The notes beneath the pieces were generated by a model. It was not told where the DNA came from. It made no database searches and was given only the letters and a program-made list of their open reading frames with translations. From Flavobacteriaceae bacterium (GTDB lineage Bacteria; Bacteroidota; Bacteroidia; Flavobacteriales; Flavobacteriaceae): DNA of 64,000 nt. The DNA lies in the NCBI GenBank assembly GCA_030726725.1, contig JANRDC010000031.1, forward strand, positions 1 to 64,000. Direction: 5' to 3'. This document shows positions 1 to 9,558 of the stretch, piece after piece. How positions within the stretch are numbered: the stretch's first letter is position 1; each line of letters opens with the position of its first letter. Made by a program: the position numbers and the translations under genes.

Positions 1-149
1 CATCCCTTTTTTTCTCACATCCAAATCTTTTACCAACTTTTTTTGAAGAAAAATTGACCCGGGAAATAACCTGTTGGAAACCAACCCATTGTCAGCGTCA
101 AAAAAAAGGGGGAAATAAAATTACAATCTTTTCACCAAGCCACCAAAGG

Positions 150-830
150 CTATTGATTATTTTTTTTTCCACTCCAAAACGAGTGGGCCTCGGCAAAATC
201 AAACTGAAGAGGAGAAGCTTGGTACTGCAAAGTTTGGTCAGCAAATGCGCGTTGAAGGATTTCTTCAATCAAATAATCTTCACGTACTGTCATGGGATCA
301 AACTCAGACTTTAGATCTAAATCAAACATTTTAGCCGTAGTGCTGTACCAGAATGCGCGCCATCCTCCGCGCAAATCTTTAACGAGATAAAAAGGAGCTG
401 TACCGGTTTGTCGGTGTATGAGCTTGATCAAAATACGGCCTTCGGAACGAGTCATTTTTTTTAACTCATCGGAAAACTCACCTTCTACATAACGCTGCAT
501 CTGTTTGGTGTGTTGCTTTTTCCTGTTGCGCTTTGGTATCTTTTCCAATTCAGCGTTGAGTTGCATCAATTTCTCAGCAGCTAACTTTGCGTAGGGATAT
601 ACCTTTAAAGTTCTTCTTTTAAGCAACAAATACCGGAACATATCTTGGCTGTCCCTGAATTTTGTAGGACCAAAAATAAAAACCTCCCTCAGAGCGATGG
701 TCGGGGCAAATGTATCCATGGCAGAAACCTTCACCATAAGCGTTTCATCAGTTCGCTCCTGCTGATCGTCTTGAGACCACGCAGCTAGAGGAAATGAAAA
801 TGCACCAAGCAAAATAAACAACCGAATCAT
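150..830 (-). CDS. DUF4294 domain-containing protein, signal peptide
   Basis: ORF 226 aa; N-terminal signal peptide (MIRLFILLGAFSFPLAAWSQ); sequence resembles the conserved Bacteroidota DUF4294 family; sits next to M42 peptidase. Confidence 0.75.
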   Translation of the reverse strand: MIRLFILLGAFSFPLAAWSQDDQQERTDETLMVKVSAMDTFAPTIALREVFIFGPTKFRDSQDMFRYLLLKRRTLKVYPYAKLAAEKLMQLNAELEKIPKRNRKKQHTKQMQRYVEGEFSDELKKMTRSEGRILIKLIHRQTGTAPFYLVKDLRGGWRAFWYSTTAKMFDLDLKSEFDPMTVREDYLIEEILQRAFADQTLQYQASPLQFDFAEAHSFWSGKKNNQ

Positions 831-948
831 AGCGGATTATTACAGCGCAAATTTAGCAATAAACAGCAGCAAGCATCACAAACAAACGTGAAAGTTAGTA
901 AGTTTGTACAGGCACAAATGGTGTGCACAAATACCAAAATTTAATCGA

Positions 949-2040
949 ATGAATACAGAGCAAACTTTAGATCAGGGCGCATTGGCCTTTCTAGAAGCAT
1001 ACCTTAACAACGCTGCCCCCACCGGGTACGAGTGGAATGGTCAAAAATTATGGATGGATTACCTAAAGCCTTACGTGGATACCTTCATCACAGACACCTA
1101 TGGAACTGCTGTCGGGGTAATCAATCCTGAGGCCAAATACAAAGTGGTTATTGAGGGACATGCGGATGAAATTTCCTGGTATGTGAATTATATCACAGAG
1201 GACGGATTGATCTATGTCATCAGAAACGGGGGAAGCGATCACCAAATCGCACCCTCAAAACGCGTCAATATTCACACAAAAAATGGAATTGTTCCCGGTG
1301 TTTTTGGTTGGCCTGCGATTCACACTAGAAAAGACAAATCGAAAGAACAAGCCCCTGCACTGGACAACATCACTATTGATATCGGCGCAAAAGACGCTGA
1401 GGAAGTAAAAGCCATGGGTGTTCATGTGGGATGCGTTATCACCTATCCGGACACTTTTCACGTACTTAACAATAACAAGTGGGTATGTCGCGCCATTGAC
1501 AATAGAGCAGGTGGATTTATGATCGCTCAGGTTGCACGACTGCTCAAGGAACGAAATATCACGCTTCCTTTTGGTTTGTACATCACCAATTCAGTTCAAG
1601 AGGAAATCGGACTTAGGGGGGCTGAAATGATCACCCAAACCATCAAGCCGGATGTGGCCATTGTCACCGATGTATGCCACGACACTACAACACCTATGAT
1701 CGATAAAAAAACAGAGGGATTGATCAAGATTGGCGATGGACCGGTCATTTCATATGCCCCAGCCGTTCAAAACAAACTCAGAGAGCGCATCATGGAAACG
1801 GCTGAAAAGGCTGATATACCTTTCCAAAGAATGGCGTCGTCCAGATCTACGGGTACAGACACGGACGCATTTGCCTACAGCAATGGAGGGGTAGCTTCTG
1901 CCTTGATCTCTCTGCCTTTGCGCTATATGCATACGACCGTTGAAATGGTGCACCGCGACGACGCATGCCACGTTATTGAGTTAATCTTGGCTACGCTGCA
2001 AAATATCGAGCCTGGCGAAACATTTAGTTACTTCTCGTAA
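949..2040 (+). CDS. M42 family metallopeptidase (glutamyl aminopeptidase-like)
   Basis: ORF 904-2040; likely ATG at 949 (MNTEQTLDQGALAFLEAYLNNAAPTGYE); motifs GHADEI, DNRAGG, VQEEIGLRGA typical of M42. Confidence 0.9.
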   Translation: MNTEQTLDQGALAFLEAYLNNAAPTGYEWNGQKLWMDYLKPYVDTFITDTYGTAVGVINPEAKYKVVIEGHADEISWYVNYITEDGLIYVIRNGGSDHQIAPSKRVNIHTKNGIVPGVFGWPAIHTRKDKSKEQAPALDNITIDIGAKDAEEVKAMGVHVGCVITYPDTFHVLNNNKWVCRAIDNRAGGFMIAQVARLLKERNITLPFGLYITNSVQEEIGLRGAEMITQTIKPDVAIVTDVCHDTTTPMIDKKTEGLIKIGDGPVISYAPAVQNKLRERIMETAEKADIPFQRMASSRSTGTDTDAFAYSNGGVASALISLPLRYMHTTVEMVHRDDACHVIELILATLQNIEPGETFSYFS

Positions 2041-2043
2041 ATC

Positions 2044-2613
2044 GTGAAAAAAAAAGTCGAACTCATTCCTTGTTGTGACCGAAACGGCAAGGAATGCGGC
2101 CGGCCAATACCCAAGGATTGGGCTCATAAAAAAGGGGTGATCCACCCAACGGCACATGTGTTAATTTTCAATACTCAGGGAAAATTAATCGTTCAACTGC
2201 GCAAGGAGACCAAGCAAACACATCCACTTCATTGGGATATTTCCTCTGCAGGCCATATCGATTGGGGCGAATCCCCTCTGGATGCAGCCTTGCGAGAAAC
2301 CCGCGAAGAATTAGGCCTAGAACTTCAAAAATCGATGCTCTCTTCTGTAGGCGGATGGTATTCTGCCAGTTTTTACGCCCGCAATAAAACCATAGACAGA
2401 GAATTTAATTGGGTGTTTATATGCAACGAACTCATCGATGATAGGCAGTTAAGACATCAACCTGAAGAAATTCTGAGATTAGATGCCTGCCCTATGGAAA
2501 TCATGACAACGCATAAAACGTGGAACCACTACCCCATCGTTCCCCAGCACGATCAATATTGGCTTGCTGTACGGGAAAAATTATCGCTCTTGCGCCTGCA
2601 GCCATTCGGGTAA
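2044..2613 (+). CDS. NUDIX hydrolase
   Basis: GTG start; perfect Nudix box GHIDWGESPLDAALRETREELGL (GX5EX7REXXEEXGL). Confidence 0.9.
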   Translation: MKKKVELIPCCDRNGKECGRPIPKDWAHKKGVIHPTAHVLIFNTQGKLIVQLRKETKQTHPLHWDISSAGHIDWGESPLDAALRETREELGLELQKSMLSSVGGWYSASFYARNKTIDREFNWVFICNELIDDRQLRHQPEEILRLDACPMEIMTTHKTWNHYPIVPQHDQYWLAVREKLSLLRLQPFG

Positions 2614-3963
2614 TTCACTCCAGGGAAGAGATACCTGAGCTCCGTCAGCCATGTGCTTCACCACAGCGATCTGCTGCTCCATCTCTTGCGATCCTATCAA
2701 CACCACCCAAGGTATTGATCGTTGATCAGCATATTTTATCTGCTTCTGCATTTTAGCCGCTGAAGGATACAATTCACAAGATACCCCAAGACTCCTCAAT
2801 GATTGAATCACAGGAAGACAAGCCATTGCTTCTCGCTCTCCAAAATGGGCAAATAAGACCGAAGGGCGACTGACAATCGTATCGGGAAACAGCGCAAGCG
2901 CTTCCATCACCAAATAAATACGGTCTAACCCAAATGAAATACCGACACCACTGATTCCAGATAACCCAAAAATTGCGGTTAGATCATCATATCTACCCCC
3001 TCCACCAATGGAACCTATACCCACAGAGGCCGGGGCTGCCACTTCAAAGATCATCCCGGTATAGTAGTTCAATCCTCTGGCCAAAGTCACCTCAACTTCA
3101 ATATCTAATACAGATAAACTAACTTGGTTGATTCCCTCCAAGACAAATCTCAATTCAGCAACACCTTGAAGACCTACCTCTGAAGAAGCCAAGAAGCTCG
3201 CCAACTGAACAAGCACCTCATCCGAATGACCACTGATCTCAAATAATGGTCTTGCTCGCTCAATGCTTTCTTCGCTAATTCCTTGAGCCAACATTTCCTG
3301 GACTACTGCCTCTTGACCGATCTTGTCCAACTTGTCCAAAGCCACTGTGAATGGAATCAACAGCTCCGGCGCGCCGATCACTTCAGCAATTCCCGTCAAC
3401 ACTTTGCGGTTATTCATTTTTAGTCGAGCTCCTGAAAGCCCCAACTCTGAAAAAACCGCATCGTATAATTGTATGAGTTCGATCTCTTGAAATAATGAAT
3501 CAGAACCAACCACATCAGCATCGCACTGATAAAACTCCCGATATCTCCCTTTTTGAGGTCTATCCGCTCTCCACACAGGCTGTATCTGATAGCGCTTGAA
3601 GGGCATCGTCAACTCGTTCTGATGCATCACCACGTAACGGGCAAAGGGAACTGTCAAATCATAGCGCAAGGCCTTTTCGCTTAAAAGAGGAGTCCAGGAC
3701 TGCGCATTGGGTGTGGCGTATTGATCTGGGGTGATTTTTGACAAAAAGTCCCCTGAGTTTAATATTTTAAAGACTAAGCGATCACCTTCTTCGCCATACT
3801 TACCCATCAAGGTTTCATAATTTTCAAAAGAAGGAGTTTCTATAGGACCAAATCCACTGAGCACAAAATGCTTTTTTACCACTGAAATAATGTGGTTTCT
3901 TCTCGCTACTTCTAGCGGGTTAAAATCGCGTGTGCCTTTGGGTAAAGATGGTTTATGGGCCAT
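2581..3963 (-). CDS. hisS: Histidine--tRNA ligase
   Basis: 460 aa; class II aaRS motifs (PKGTRDFNP, YDLTVPFARYV, FYQCDADVVG, GGGRYDDL, GVGISFGLDR). Confidence 0.97.
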   Translation of the reverse strand: MAHKPSLPKGTRDFNPLEVARRNHIISVVKKHFVLSGFGPIETPSFENYETLMGKYGEEGDRLVFKILNSGDFLSKITPDQYATPNAQSWTPLLSEKALRYDLTVPFARYVVMHQNELTMPFKRYQIQPVWRADRPQKGRYREFYQCDADVVGSDSLFQEIELIQLYDAVFSELGLSGARLKMNNRKVLTGIAEVIGAPELLIPFTVALDKLDKIGQEAVVQEMLAQGISEESIERARPLFEISGHSDEVLVQLASFLASSEVGLQGVAELRFVLEGINQVSLSVLDIEVEVTLARGLNYYTGMIFEVAAPASVGIGSIGGGGRYDDLTAIFGLSGISGVGISFGLDRIYLVMEALALFPDTIVSRPSVLFAHFGEREAMACLPVIQSLRSLGVSCELYPSAAKMQKQIKYADQRSIPWVVLIGSQEMEQQIAVVKHMADGAQVSLPWSELPEWLQAQER

Positions 3964-4003
3964 ATCAGGTATTAATTATGTAGGCAAACCTACTAAAAAT
4001 GTA

Positions 4004-4480
4004 CTAGCTAAACATCAAAAAAAGGGAGGCATATTCAGGTGCATCAACAATCGAAGCGCCTTGCTGAATCAGTTTAAAAATTTCTTGCTGACGATCCCCA
4101 ACATAACTTTTGGTTCCCTGGTTGATTTCGAGTGACTCATCAGACCAATGAGATGGCAACCAAGCAACCAAATCGACTTCTGTCCAATCGAGCATCCCAC
4201 CAGACCAGAAAAAACGCAATACAGAGATCGTTTGTGCTTCTGCCTTAAATACAAAGCAATCACTGTTGGTTCTGTGCTCCAAATAAACTGCTTTGGTGAG
4301 TACTTCCTCCCAAACAAGGTCAGAAAAGGCGTCTAATTGACGATCTACGGCTTCAGCGTCGGTGTTCTTTAACAGATCCCAAGATTTGGCATCTATCGAC
4401 TGAGCTGCTAAAAACAAAGCAAAGTCTTCAGCCAGTGCATGAAACTGTTCCTGGGTTAAACGAGTGTACTTCATCGGCAT
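4004..4480 (-). CDS. DUF6495 family protein
   Basis: 158 aa ORF; resembles a conserved Flavobacteriia family of unknown function; between hisS and rplI. Confidence 0.65.
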   Translation of the reverse strand: MPMKYTRLTQEQFHALAEDFALFLAAQSIDAKSWDLLKNTDAEAVDRQLDAFSDLVWEEVLTKAVYLEHRTNSDCFVFKAEAQTISVLRFFWSGGMLDWTEVDLVAWLPSHWSDESLEINQGTKSYVGDRQQEIFKLIQQGASIVDAPEYASLFLMFS

Positions 4481-4510
4481 AAAAAAAGGCTATAGAAACT
4501 ATAGCCTTTT
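4481..4510 (-). terminator. Rho-independent terminator of rpsF-rpsR-rplI operon
   Basis: Perfect 12-bp stem aaaaggctatag-aaa-ctatagcctttt (4484-4510) followed by a T tract on the minus strand, 21 nt after the rplI stop. Confidence 0.85.
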
Positions 4511-4530
4511 GTATTTAAAAGAATCATCGA

Positions 4531-4980
4531 TTACTTTTCAGCAACAACATCGAAATTCAAAGTCACCAATACCTCGCGGTGCAAACGAATCGTTGCGTTG
4601 TAAGGACCGGTTCTTTTGATGGTACCTCCTTGTACAGAGATAAATTTTTTGTCGATTGATTGACCAGCTTGTGCCAAAGCCTCAGCTAAATCAGCATTGC
4701 CAATAGAACCAAACAACTTGTCTCCCTCACCTGTCTTAGCGGCAATTTTGATCGTTAATTGTGAGATGGCTTCAGCTAATTGCTGGGCTTCTTTCACTTG
4801 CTTGGCTTCTTTGTGTGCTCTTTGTTTTAGGTTTTCAGCAAGTACTTTTTTTGCTGAAGGAGTCGCCATTACAGCTAATCCTTGAGGAATCAGGTAGTTT
4901 CTTCCGAAACCGTTTTTGACTTTAACGACATCGTCTTTAAAGCCTAGATCCTGAACGTCTTGTTTTAGAATAAGTTCCAT
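4531..4980 (-). CDS. rplI: 50S ribosomal protein L9
   Basis: 149 aa; MELILKQDVQDLGFKDDVVKVKNGFGRNYLIPQGLA. Confidence 0.97.
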   Translation of the reverse strand: MELILKQDVQDLGFKDDVVKVKNGFGRNYLIPQGLAVMATPSAKKVLAENLKQRAHKEAKQVKEAQQLAEAISQLTIKIAAKTGEGDKLFGSIGNADLAEALAQAGQSIDKKFISVQGGTIKRTGPYNATIRLHREVLVTLNFDVVAEK

Positions 4981-4992
4981 GGTCGTCTCTAA

Positions 4993-5286
4993 TTATTTAA
5001 GTAAATCTCCTACGTAAGGCATTAATGCGATGTGTCTCGCTCTTTTAACGGCCACAGCCACTTTTCTTTGGTACTTCAAAGAAGTTCCAGTAAGTCTTCT
5101 GGGCAAAAGTTTCCCTTGCTCGTTGACCAACTTCATCAAAAAGTCAGCATCTTTATAGTCGATGTACTTGATTCCAGATTTTTTGAATCTGCAATATTTC
5201 TTTTGTTTGTTGGTGTCGATGTTTAGTGGCGTCAAATAACGCACTTCTCCATCTTTTTTACCTTTTGCTTGTTGTTCAATAGACAT
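4993..5286 (-). CDS. rpsR: 30S ribosomal protein S18
   Basis: 97 aa; [18 protein letters not shown]...[34 protein letters not shown]. Confidence 0.97.
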   Translation of the reverse strand: MSIEQQAKGKKDGEVRYLTPLNIDTNKQKKYCRFKKSGIKYIDYKDADFLMKLVNEQGKLLPRRLTGTSLKYQRKVAVAVKRARHIALMPYVGDLLK

Positions 5287-5288
5287 GA

Positions 5289-5630
5289 CTAAAGGGCTTT
5301 AATGTTTAATTTTTCTCTTCTGCGCTGCGCCCATGAAATGGCGTGCTTGTCTAGTTTCACGGTCAAAAAACGCATGATGCGTTCATCGCGTGAAAACTCT
5401 TGCTCGAAAAGACCGATCGCCTCTCCAGGAGCAGTGAATTCAAACAAATGGTAAAAACCACTTTTTTTGTGTTGGATTGCGTAGGCCAACTTCTTCAGTC
5501 CCCAGTTTTCTTTGGAGACCATTTTGGCACCACTCTTAATTAAGAAATCCTCGAATTTCTTAACTGTTTCCTCTATCTGGGTCTCAGATAGAACGGGATT
5601 CAAAATGAAAACAGTTTCGTAATGGTTCAT
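5289..5630 (-). CDS. rpsF: 30S ribosomal protein S6
   Basis: Internal [27 protein letters not shown] extends to 5666 but this is the usual S6 start; order rpsF-rpsR-rplI. Confidence 0.95.
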   Translation of the reverse strand: MNHYETVFILNPVLSETQIEETVKKFEDFLIKSGAKMVSKENWGLKKLAYAIQHKKSGFYHLFEFTAPGEAIGLFEQEFSRDERIMRFLTVKLDKHAISWAQRRREKLNIKAL

Positions 5631-5652
5631 AAGTTCATAAAATTTAAGGGTG

Positions 5653-5660
5653 CAAAAATA
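5653..5660 (-). promoter_or_regulatory. Bacteroidota -7 element (TATTTTTG) upstream of rpsF
   Basis: caaaaata on + = TATTTTTG on -, 23 nt upstream of the rpsF ATG. Confidence 0.55.
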
Positions 5661-5764
5661 ACACAAACATTTTGGATGAACAAGTGAATTGACGAATCAT
5701 TTGATTTTCAAGAATTACACCTAGAAAACAACCTCCTGTAAAACACAAACATCGCCAAAACGAC

Positions 5765-5796
5765 CGTTCACAACACTAGAGAACACGTTCACAACA
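5765..5796 (+). promoter_or_regulatory. Candidate LytTR tandem binding site (two identical 11-mers CGTTCACAACA, 21-bp spacing)
   Basis: 5765-5775 and 5786-5796 identical; upstream of a LytTR regulator gene. Confidence 0.5.
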
Positions 5797-5858
5797 TTTT
5801 TTAGGACACCTAGTTTGATGCTGATACTTTAGTTTGACTAACCACTAAATCATCAGCT

Positions 5859-6575
5859 ATGAAAAAACTAAACTGTGTGATCGTTGAATCTGAATTGTCC
5901 AAAAGAGAGCACATCCGACAAATGGCCCTCAAACACCCACACATCAATTTACTCTGCACCTTTAGGAATGCAATAGAAGCTGTTCACGGAATTAATTGCC
6001 GGGAGGTAGATATTGCTATTATAGCTGCGGACATGCCCTTGCGCAATGGATTTCAACTGATTGAATCACTGCACAACAGCCCGCAAATCATCGTAATGGC
6101 AGAAAATACAGAACACGCCATCAAAGCATTTGACTACAACGTTACTGACTTTTTGTGCGGCCCAGTAAAACAAGACCGATTTGATGCAGCTATAGCCAAA
6201 GCACAGTCTCGGGTGGAACAAAGCAGGCAGTGGATAAATGAAGAGCCATCGATTTATGTCAAGCACGAGCACAGCAAAAAAAGACTGGTGATACAGTCGA
6301 TCAAGTGGGTAGAGGCCCTGGGAGACTATGTCAAGGTAATCACCGATAAACAGAACTACATACTCTCCATGGGACTGACCAAGTTTTTAAGTCTGTTACC
6401 GGAACACTCTTTCTTTAGAATACATAAATCTTATGCTGTAAACCTACACCGCATTGAAACATATCAGGAGAAAAAAGTATGGGTAGACCTGATCGAATTA
6501 CCCGTGAGCAGAAACAACAAACAAGCGTTTGAAGTCGCTTTAAAACAGCTTCACTTTCAACACGATGTGGGATGA
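5859..6575 (+). CDS. LytTR-family DNA-binding regulator with degenerate receiver domain
   Basis: 238 aa; C-terminal LytTR domain (IYVKHEHSKKRLVIQSIKWVEALGDYVKVIT...FFRIHKSYAVNL); N-terminal CheY-like fold lacking the canonical Asp/Lys/Thr. Confidence 0.85.
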   Translation: MKKLNCVIVESELSKREHIRQMALKHPHINLLCTFRNAIEAVHGINCREVDIAIIAADMPLRNGFQLIESLHNSPQIIVMAENTEHAIKAFDYNVTDFLCGPVKQDRFDAAIAKAQSRVEQSRQWINEEPSIYVKHEHSKKRLVIQSIKWVEALGDYVKVITDKQNYILSMGLTKFLSLLPEHSFFRIHKSYAVNLHRIETYQEKKVWVDLIELPVSRNNKQAFEVALKQLHFQHDVG

Positions 6576-6585
6576 ACTGAAAAGG

Positions 6586-9009
6586 CTAATAGTCCACGTG
6601 AAAAAGCAGACGAATCGAACGAAACTCAGGAATAGCCTCGAAAGTTTGGTGTAAGCGGCTAAGTGATTTCTTGACGCCGGACAGTGAAACATCGGCAGGA
6701 ATCTTGATCGCGATATGCTTGATAAACTGATCTTTAATTCTGGACACAGCAGGATCTGCTGGTCCCAGTACAGTGAGATTGCTTCTCGAAGCAATTTGAT
6801 GAGCAAACCAATGTGCACCCTGATCAACAGTGTTCCAACTTTTGTGTTTTAAAATCACTTTAATCAGCTTCACTTCAGGGGGATACTTAAATATACGCCT
6901 TTGCTCCAATTGGGTTTTTACCATACCGGTGTAATCGTGATTTGAAACCTGTTGTAATATTGGATGCTCGGGCATATAGGTTTGAATGTAGAATTTGCCT
7001 TGCACTTCAGAACGGCCAGATCGCCCACCCAGTTGATAGAGTATTTGAAATGCTTGCTCGTGGGCGTAATACTCCGGGTGATGTAACATGGAATCCGCCT
7101 GAAGCACACCCACCAATCCAACGTGTTTAAAGTCAAGGCCTTTGGACAACATCTGAGTGCCGATCAACACTTGAAATTCTTTTTGCTCAAAACCGTCAAT
7201 CAGCTCTTGATAAGCATTTTTTCTGCGTGTGGTGTCCTGATCCATCCTTTTTACGGCAACACCTGGAAATAGCGCTTGAAAAGACTCGAGTACCTGCTGG
7301 GTACCCAACCCTAGGGTTTCCATCCCTGGAATGCGACAACTGGGGCATTGATTGATGTGGTTTTGAAAAAAACCGCAATAGTGACATTTGAGCACATTAC
7401 CGTGCTTGTGAAAGGTTAAAGAAACATCGCAGCTAGGGCATTGTGGGCTGTGACCACAAGAGGTGCACTGAACACTGGGTGAGAACCCTCTTCTGTTCTG
7501 GAATAAAATCACCTGTTTACCTTCCGCCAAACATTGGGAAATCCCTTCGATCAAAACCCCTGAAAAATGACCCTTCATTTTCTTTTGCAGCTGTTGTTCT
7601 TTGAGATCAATGAGCACAACCTGTGGCAAGGGTGTTCCCAAATGTCTAACGTCTAGGCGCACATAACCATACTTTCCGGATTGGGCATGAGATATCGATG
7701 TCAGGCTCGGAGTAGCCGAACCTAAAACAACACTTGATCTATAAAGATGAGCCGCGTAAATGGCCGCGTCCCTACCGTGGTATCTAGGAGCTGGCTCTGT
7801 CTGCCTATAAGCCGATTCGTGCTCTTCGTCCACGATGACTAAACCCAAATTGCTCCAAGGTAAAAAAACAGAAGAACGGGTGCCCAAAACAAGCTGGGCT
7901 GTTGAAGCGCCTGAGGCCACTTGATGCCACACTTCAACCCGCTCATTTTGGCTCATTCCTGAGTGATAGGTAGCTACTTTAGCCCCGAAATATCGCTGCA
8001 TACGTCTGATCAACTGGGTAGTCAAAGCGATTTCCGGAAGTAGAAAAAGCACCTGTTTGCCTTGTAGAAATACCTGATCAAACAAGTGCGCATAGAGTTC
8101 CGTTTTCCCCGAACCTGTAATTCCGTGCAGCAAAACAACTTTGGGTTCATCCAGTACAGGCAACAACTCAGACAAGGCTTTGTTTTGATGAAGGTGCAAT
8201 GGTTTTAAAGGCAGCATGGGCTGATTTGGATCCCATATAATCCGATCCACACGAACGGACACTTCACACAAGAGTTTCTTTTCTACCAGCGACCTATACG
8301 CAGAGGGACTCCACAAATCAGTGCTGACCAACAACTTCTTTTTTAGTCGTTTATCTGAGGAGGGAGCGTGTTTATGGGCCCACAGAAATATCGCTTTTTG
8401 CTTGGGAGGTAAACCCACACCTTGATGCGAAGGATCGGCATCTGAATAAATCAGGGTTTCGTATTTAGGGGTATACTTTTCTTTGATGTCCTGCTCCACC
8501 AATACCAAACCCTGATCGACCAGACTGTTGATGGTTTGCATACCTGTGGACTTTGCCCCCATGGATAATAAGGTACTCAATGGAAGTGACCTTTTTTGGG
8601 CCAATGCTTCCAGCATCATATACCCTTGATCAGACAAATTGTCGGGATCGACCTTGGCTTCTGGAGTGAGCTGAACCAAGGTTTGGGAGGTGAGCAATAG
8701 TGCACTGGGCAAAGCTGCTTTGAGCACCAGCCCCAAAGGACTCATGTAGTAGGAGGACAACCATTCAAAAAAAACCATTTGTCGCTCTGAAATTAGCGGG
8801 GCATCATCCAAGACATCAATGACTTCCTTTATGGTATGATCCGCTTCTATGGGCTCATAAATGCGCCAAACAATACCCGTATGCCACTTTTTTGCCCCAA
8901 ATGGCACCACTACCCTAACACCAACCCCAGGCAGATCCATACCTAGAGGTAACCGATAGGTATAGCTATGGTTTATGGGTAAAGGGAGCAATACATCCAG
9001 CTGAATCAT
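6586..9009 (-). CDS. priA: Primosomal protein N' (replication restart helicase PriA)
   Basis: 807 aa; LLHGITGSGKTELY, DEEHE, zinc-binding cysteine cluster CTSCGHSPQCPSCDVSLTFHKHGNVLKCHYCG. Confidence 0.96.
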   Translation of the reverse strand: MIQLDVLLPLPINHSYTYRLPLGMDLPGVGVRVVVPFGAKKWHTGIVWRIYEPIEADHTIKEVIDVLDDAPLISERQMVFFEWLSSYYMSPLGLVLKAALPSALLLTSQTLVQLTPEAKVDPDNLSDQGYMMLEALAQKRSLPLSTLLSMGAKSTGMQTINSLVDQGLVLVEQDIKEKYTPKYETLIYSDADPSHQGVGLPPKQKAIFLWAHKHAPSSDKRLKKKLLVSTDLWSPSAYRSLVEKKLLCEVSVRVDRIIWDPNQPMLPLKPLHLHQNKALSELLPVLDEPKVVLLHGITGSGKTELYAHLFDQVFLQGKQVLFLLPEIALTTQLIRRMQRYFGAKVATYHSGMSQNERVEVWHQVASGASTAQLVLGTRSSVFLPWSNLGLVIVDEEHESAYRQTEPAPRYHGRDAAIYAAHLYRSSVVLGSATPSLTSISHAQSGKYGYVRLDVRHLGTPLPQVVLIDLKEQQLQKKMKGHFSGVLIEGISQCLAEGKQVILFQNRRGFSPSVQCTSCGHSPQCPSCDVSLTFHKHGNVLKCHYCGFFQNHINQCPSCRIPGMETLGLGTQQVLESFQALFPGVAVKRMDQDTTRRKNAYQELIDGFEQKEFQVLIGTQMLSKGLDFKHVGLVGVLQADSMLHHPEYYAHEQAFQILYQLGGRSGRSEVQGKFYIQTYMPEHPILQQVSNHDYTGMVKTQLEQRRIFKYPPEVKLIKVILKHKSWNTVDQGAHWFAHQIASRSNLTVLGPADPAVSRIKDQFIKHIAIKIPADVSLSGVKKSLSRLHQTFEAIPEFRSIRLLFHVDY

Positions 9010-9046
9010 TTATTATTTGCTAGTTTTGAGCGATGGGTTGAATCAC

Positions 9047-9054
9047 CAAATATA
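9047..9054 (-). promoter_or_regulatory. -7 element TATATTTG upstream of priA
   Basis: caaatata on +; divergent from a TAGTTTTG at 9021-9028 (+) upstream of rlmH. Confidence 0.5.
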
Positions 9055-9083
9055 ATTAATCCAACACCATAAAGGGCTTGGCT

Positions 9084-9557
9084 ATGCACATCAAAATAGT
9101 TTGTATCGGAAAAACAGACCAAAGAGAGATAGAGGCCTTAATCCAACAATACACGGATAGGCTGCAGCACTATATCAAAACAGAATGGGTAATCATTCCA
9201 GATCCGAAAAACAGAAAAACACTGAGCAAAGAAATGCAGATGACTTGGGAAGCTGAGCAAATCAGCAGCCACATAAAACCTACTGATTTAGGGATATTAC
9301 TGGATGAAAAGGGAAAAACATTTTCCTCGGTTGGGCTGAGTGAATTCATCAACAAAACGATGGTAGCCGGATATAAAAACGCTGTGTTTGTCATCGGAGG
9401 CCCCTATGGTATCAGCCCATCCTTAAAGGCGAAACACCCACAGTGCATCTCCTTATCAGCACTGACTTTTTCGCACCAAATGGTCCGTTTATTTTTAGCA
9501 GAACAACTCTACCGAGCGATGACTATATTAAACAACGAGCCCTACCACCACGAATAG
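9084..9557 (+). CDS. rlmH: 23S rRNA (pseudouridine1915-N3)-methyltransferase
   Basis: MHIKIVCIGKTD...FVIGGPYGISPSLK...LTFSHQMVRLFLAEQLYRAMTILNNEPYHHE. Confidence 0.96.
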   Translation: MHIKIVCIGKTDQREIEALIQQYTDRLQHYIKTEWVIIPDPKNRKTLSKEMQMTWEAEQISSHIKPTDLGILLDEKGKTFSSVGLSEFINKTMVAGYKNAVFVIGGPYGISPSLKAKHPQCISLSALTFSHQMVRLFLAEQLYRAMTILNNEPYHHE

Positions 9558-9558
9558 A

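Noticed and set aside
54-314. 86-aa plus-strand ORF at the left edge
   Set aside because: Antisense to the DUF4294 gene, low-complexity composition, no recognisable domain
6540-6827. Minus-strand 95-aa ORF overlapping the priA 3' end
   Set aside because: Different frame within priA; priA coding signal is unambiguous
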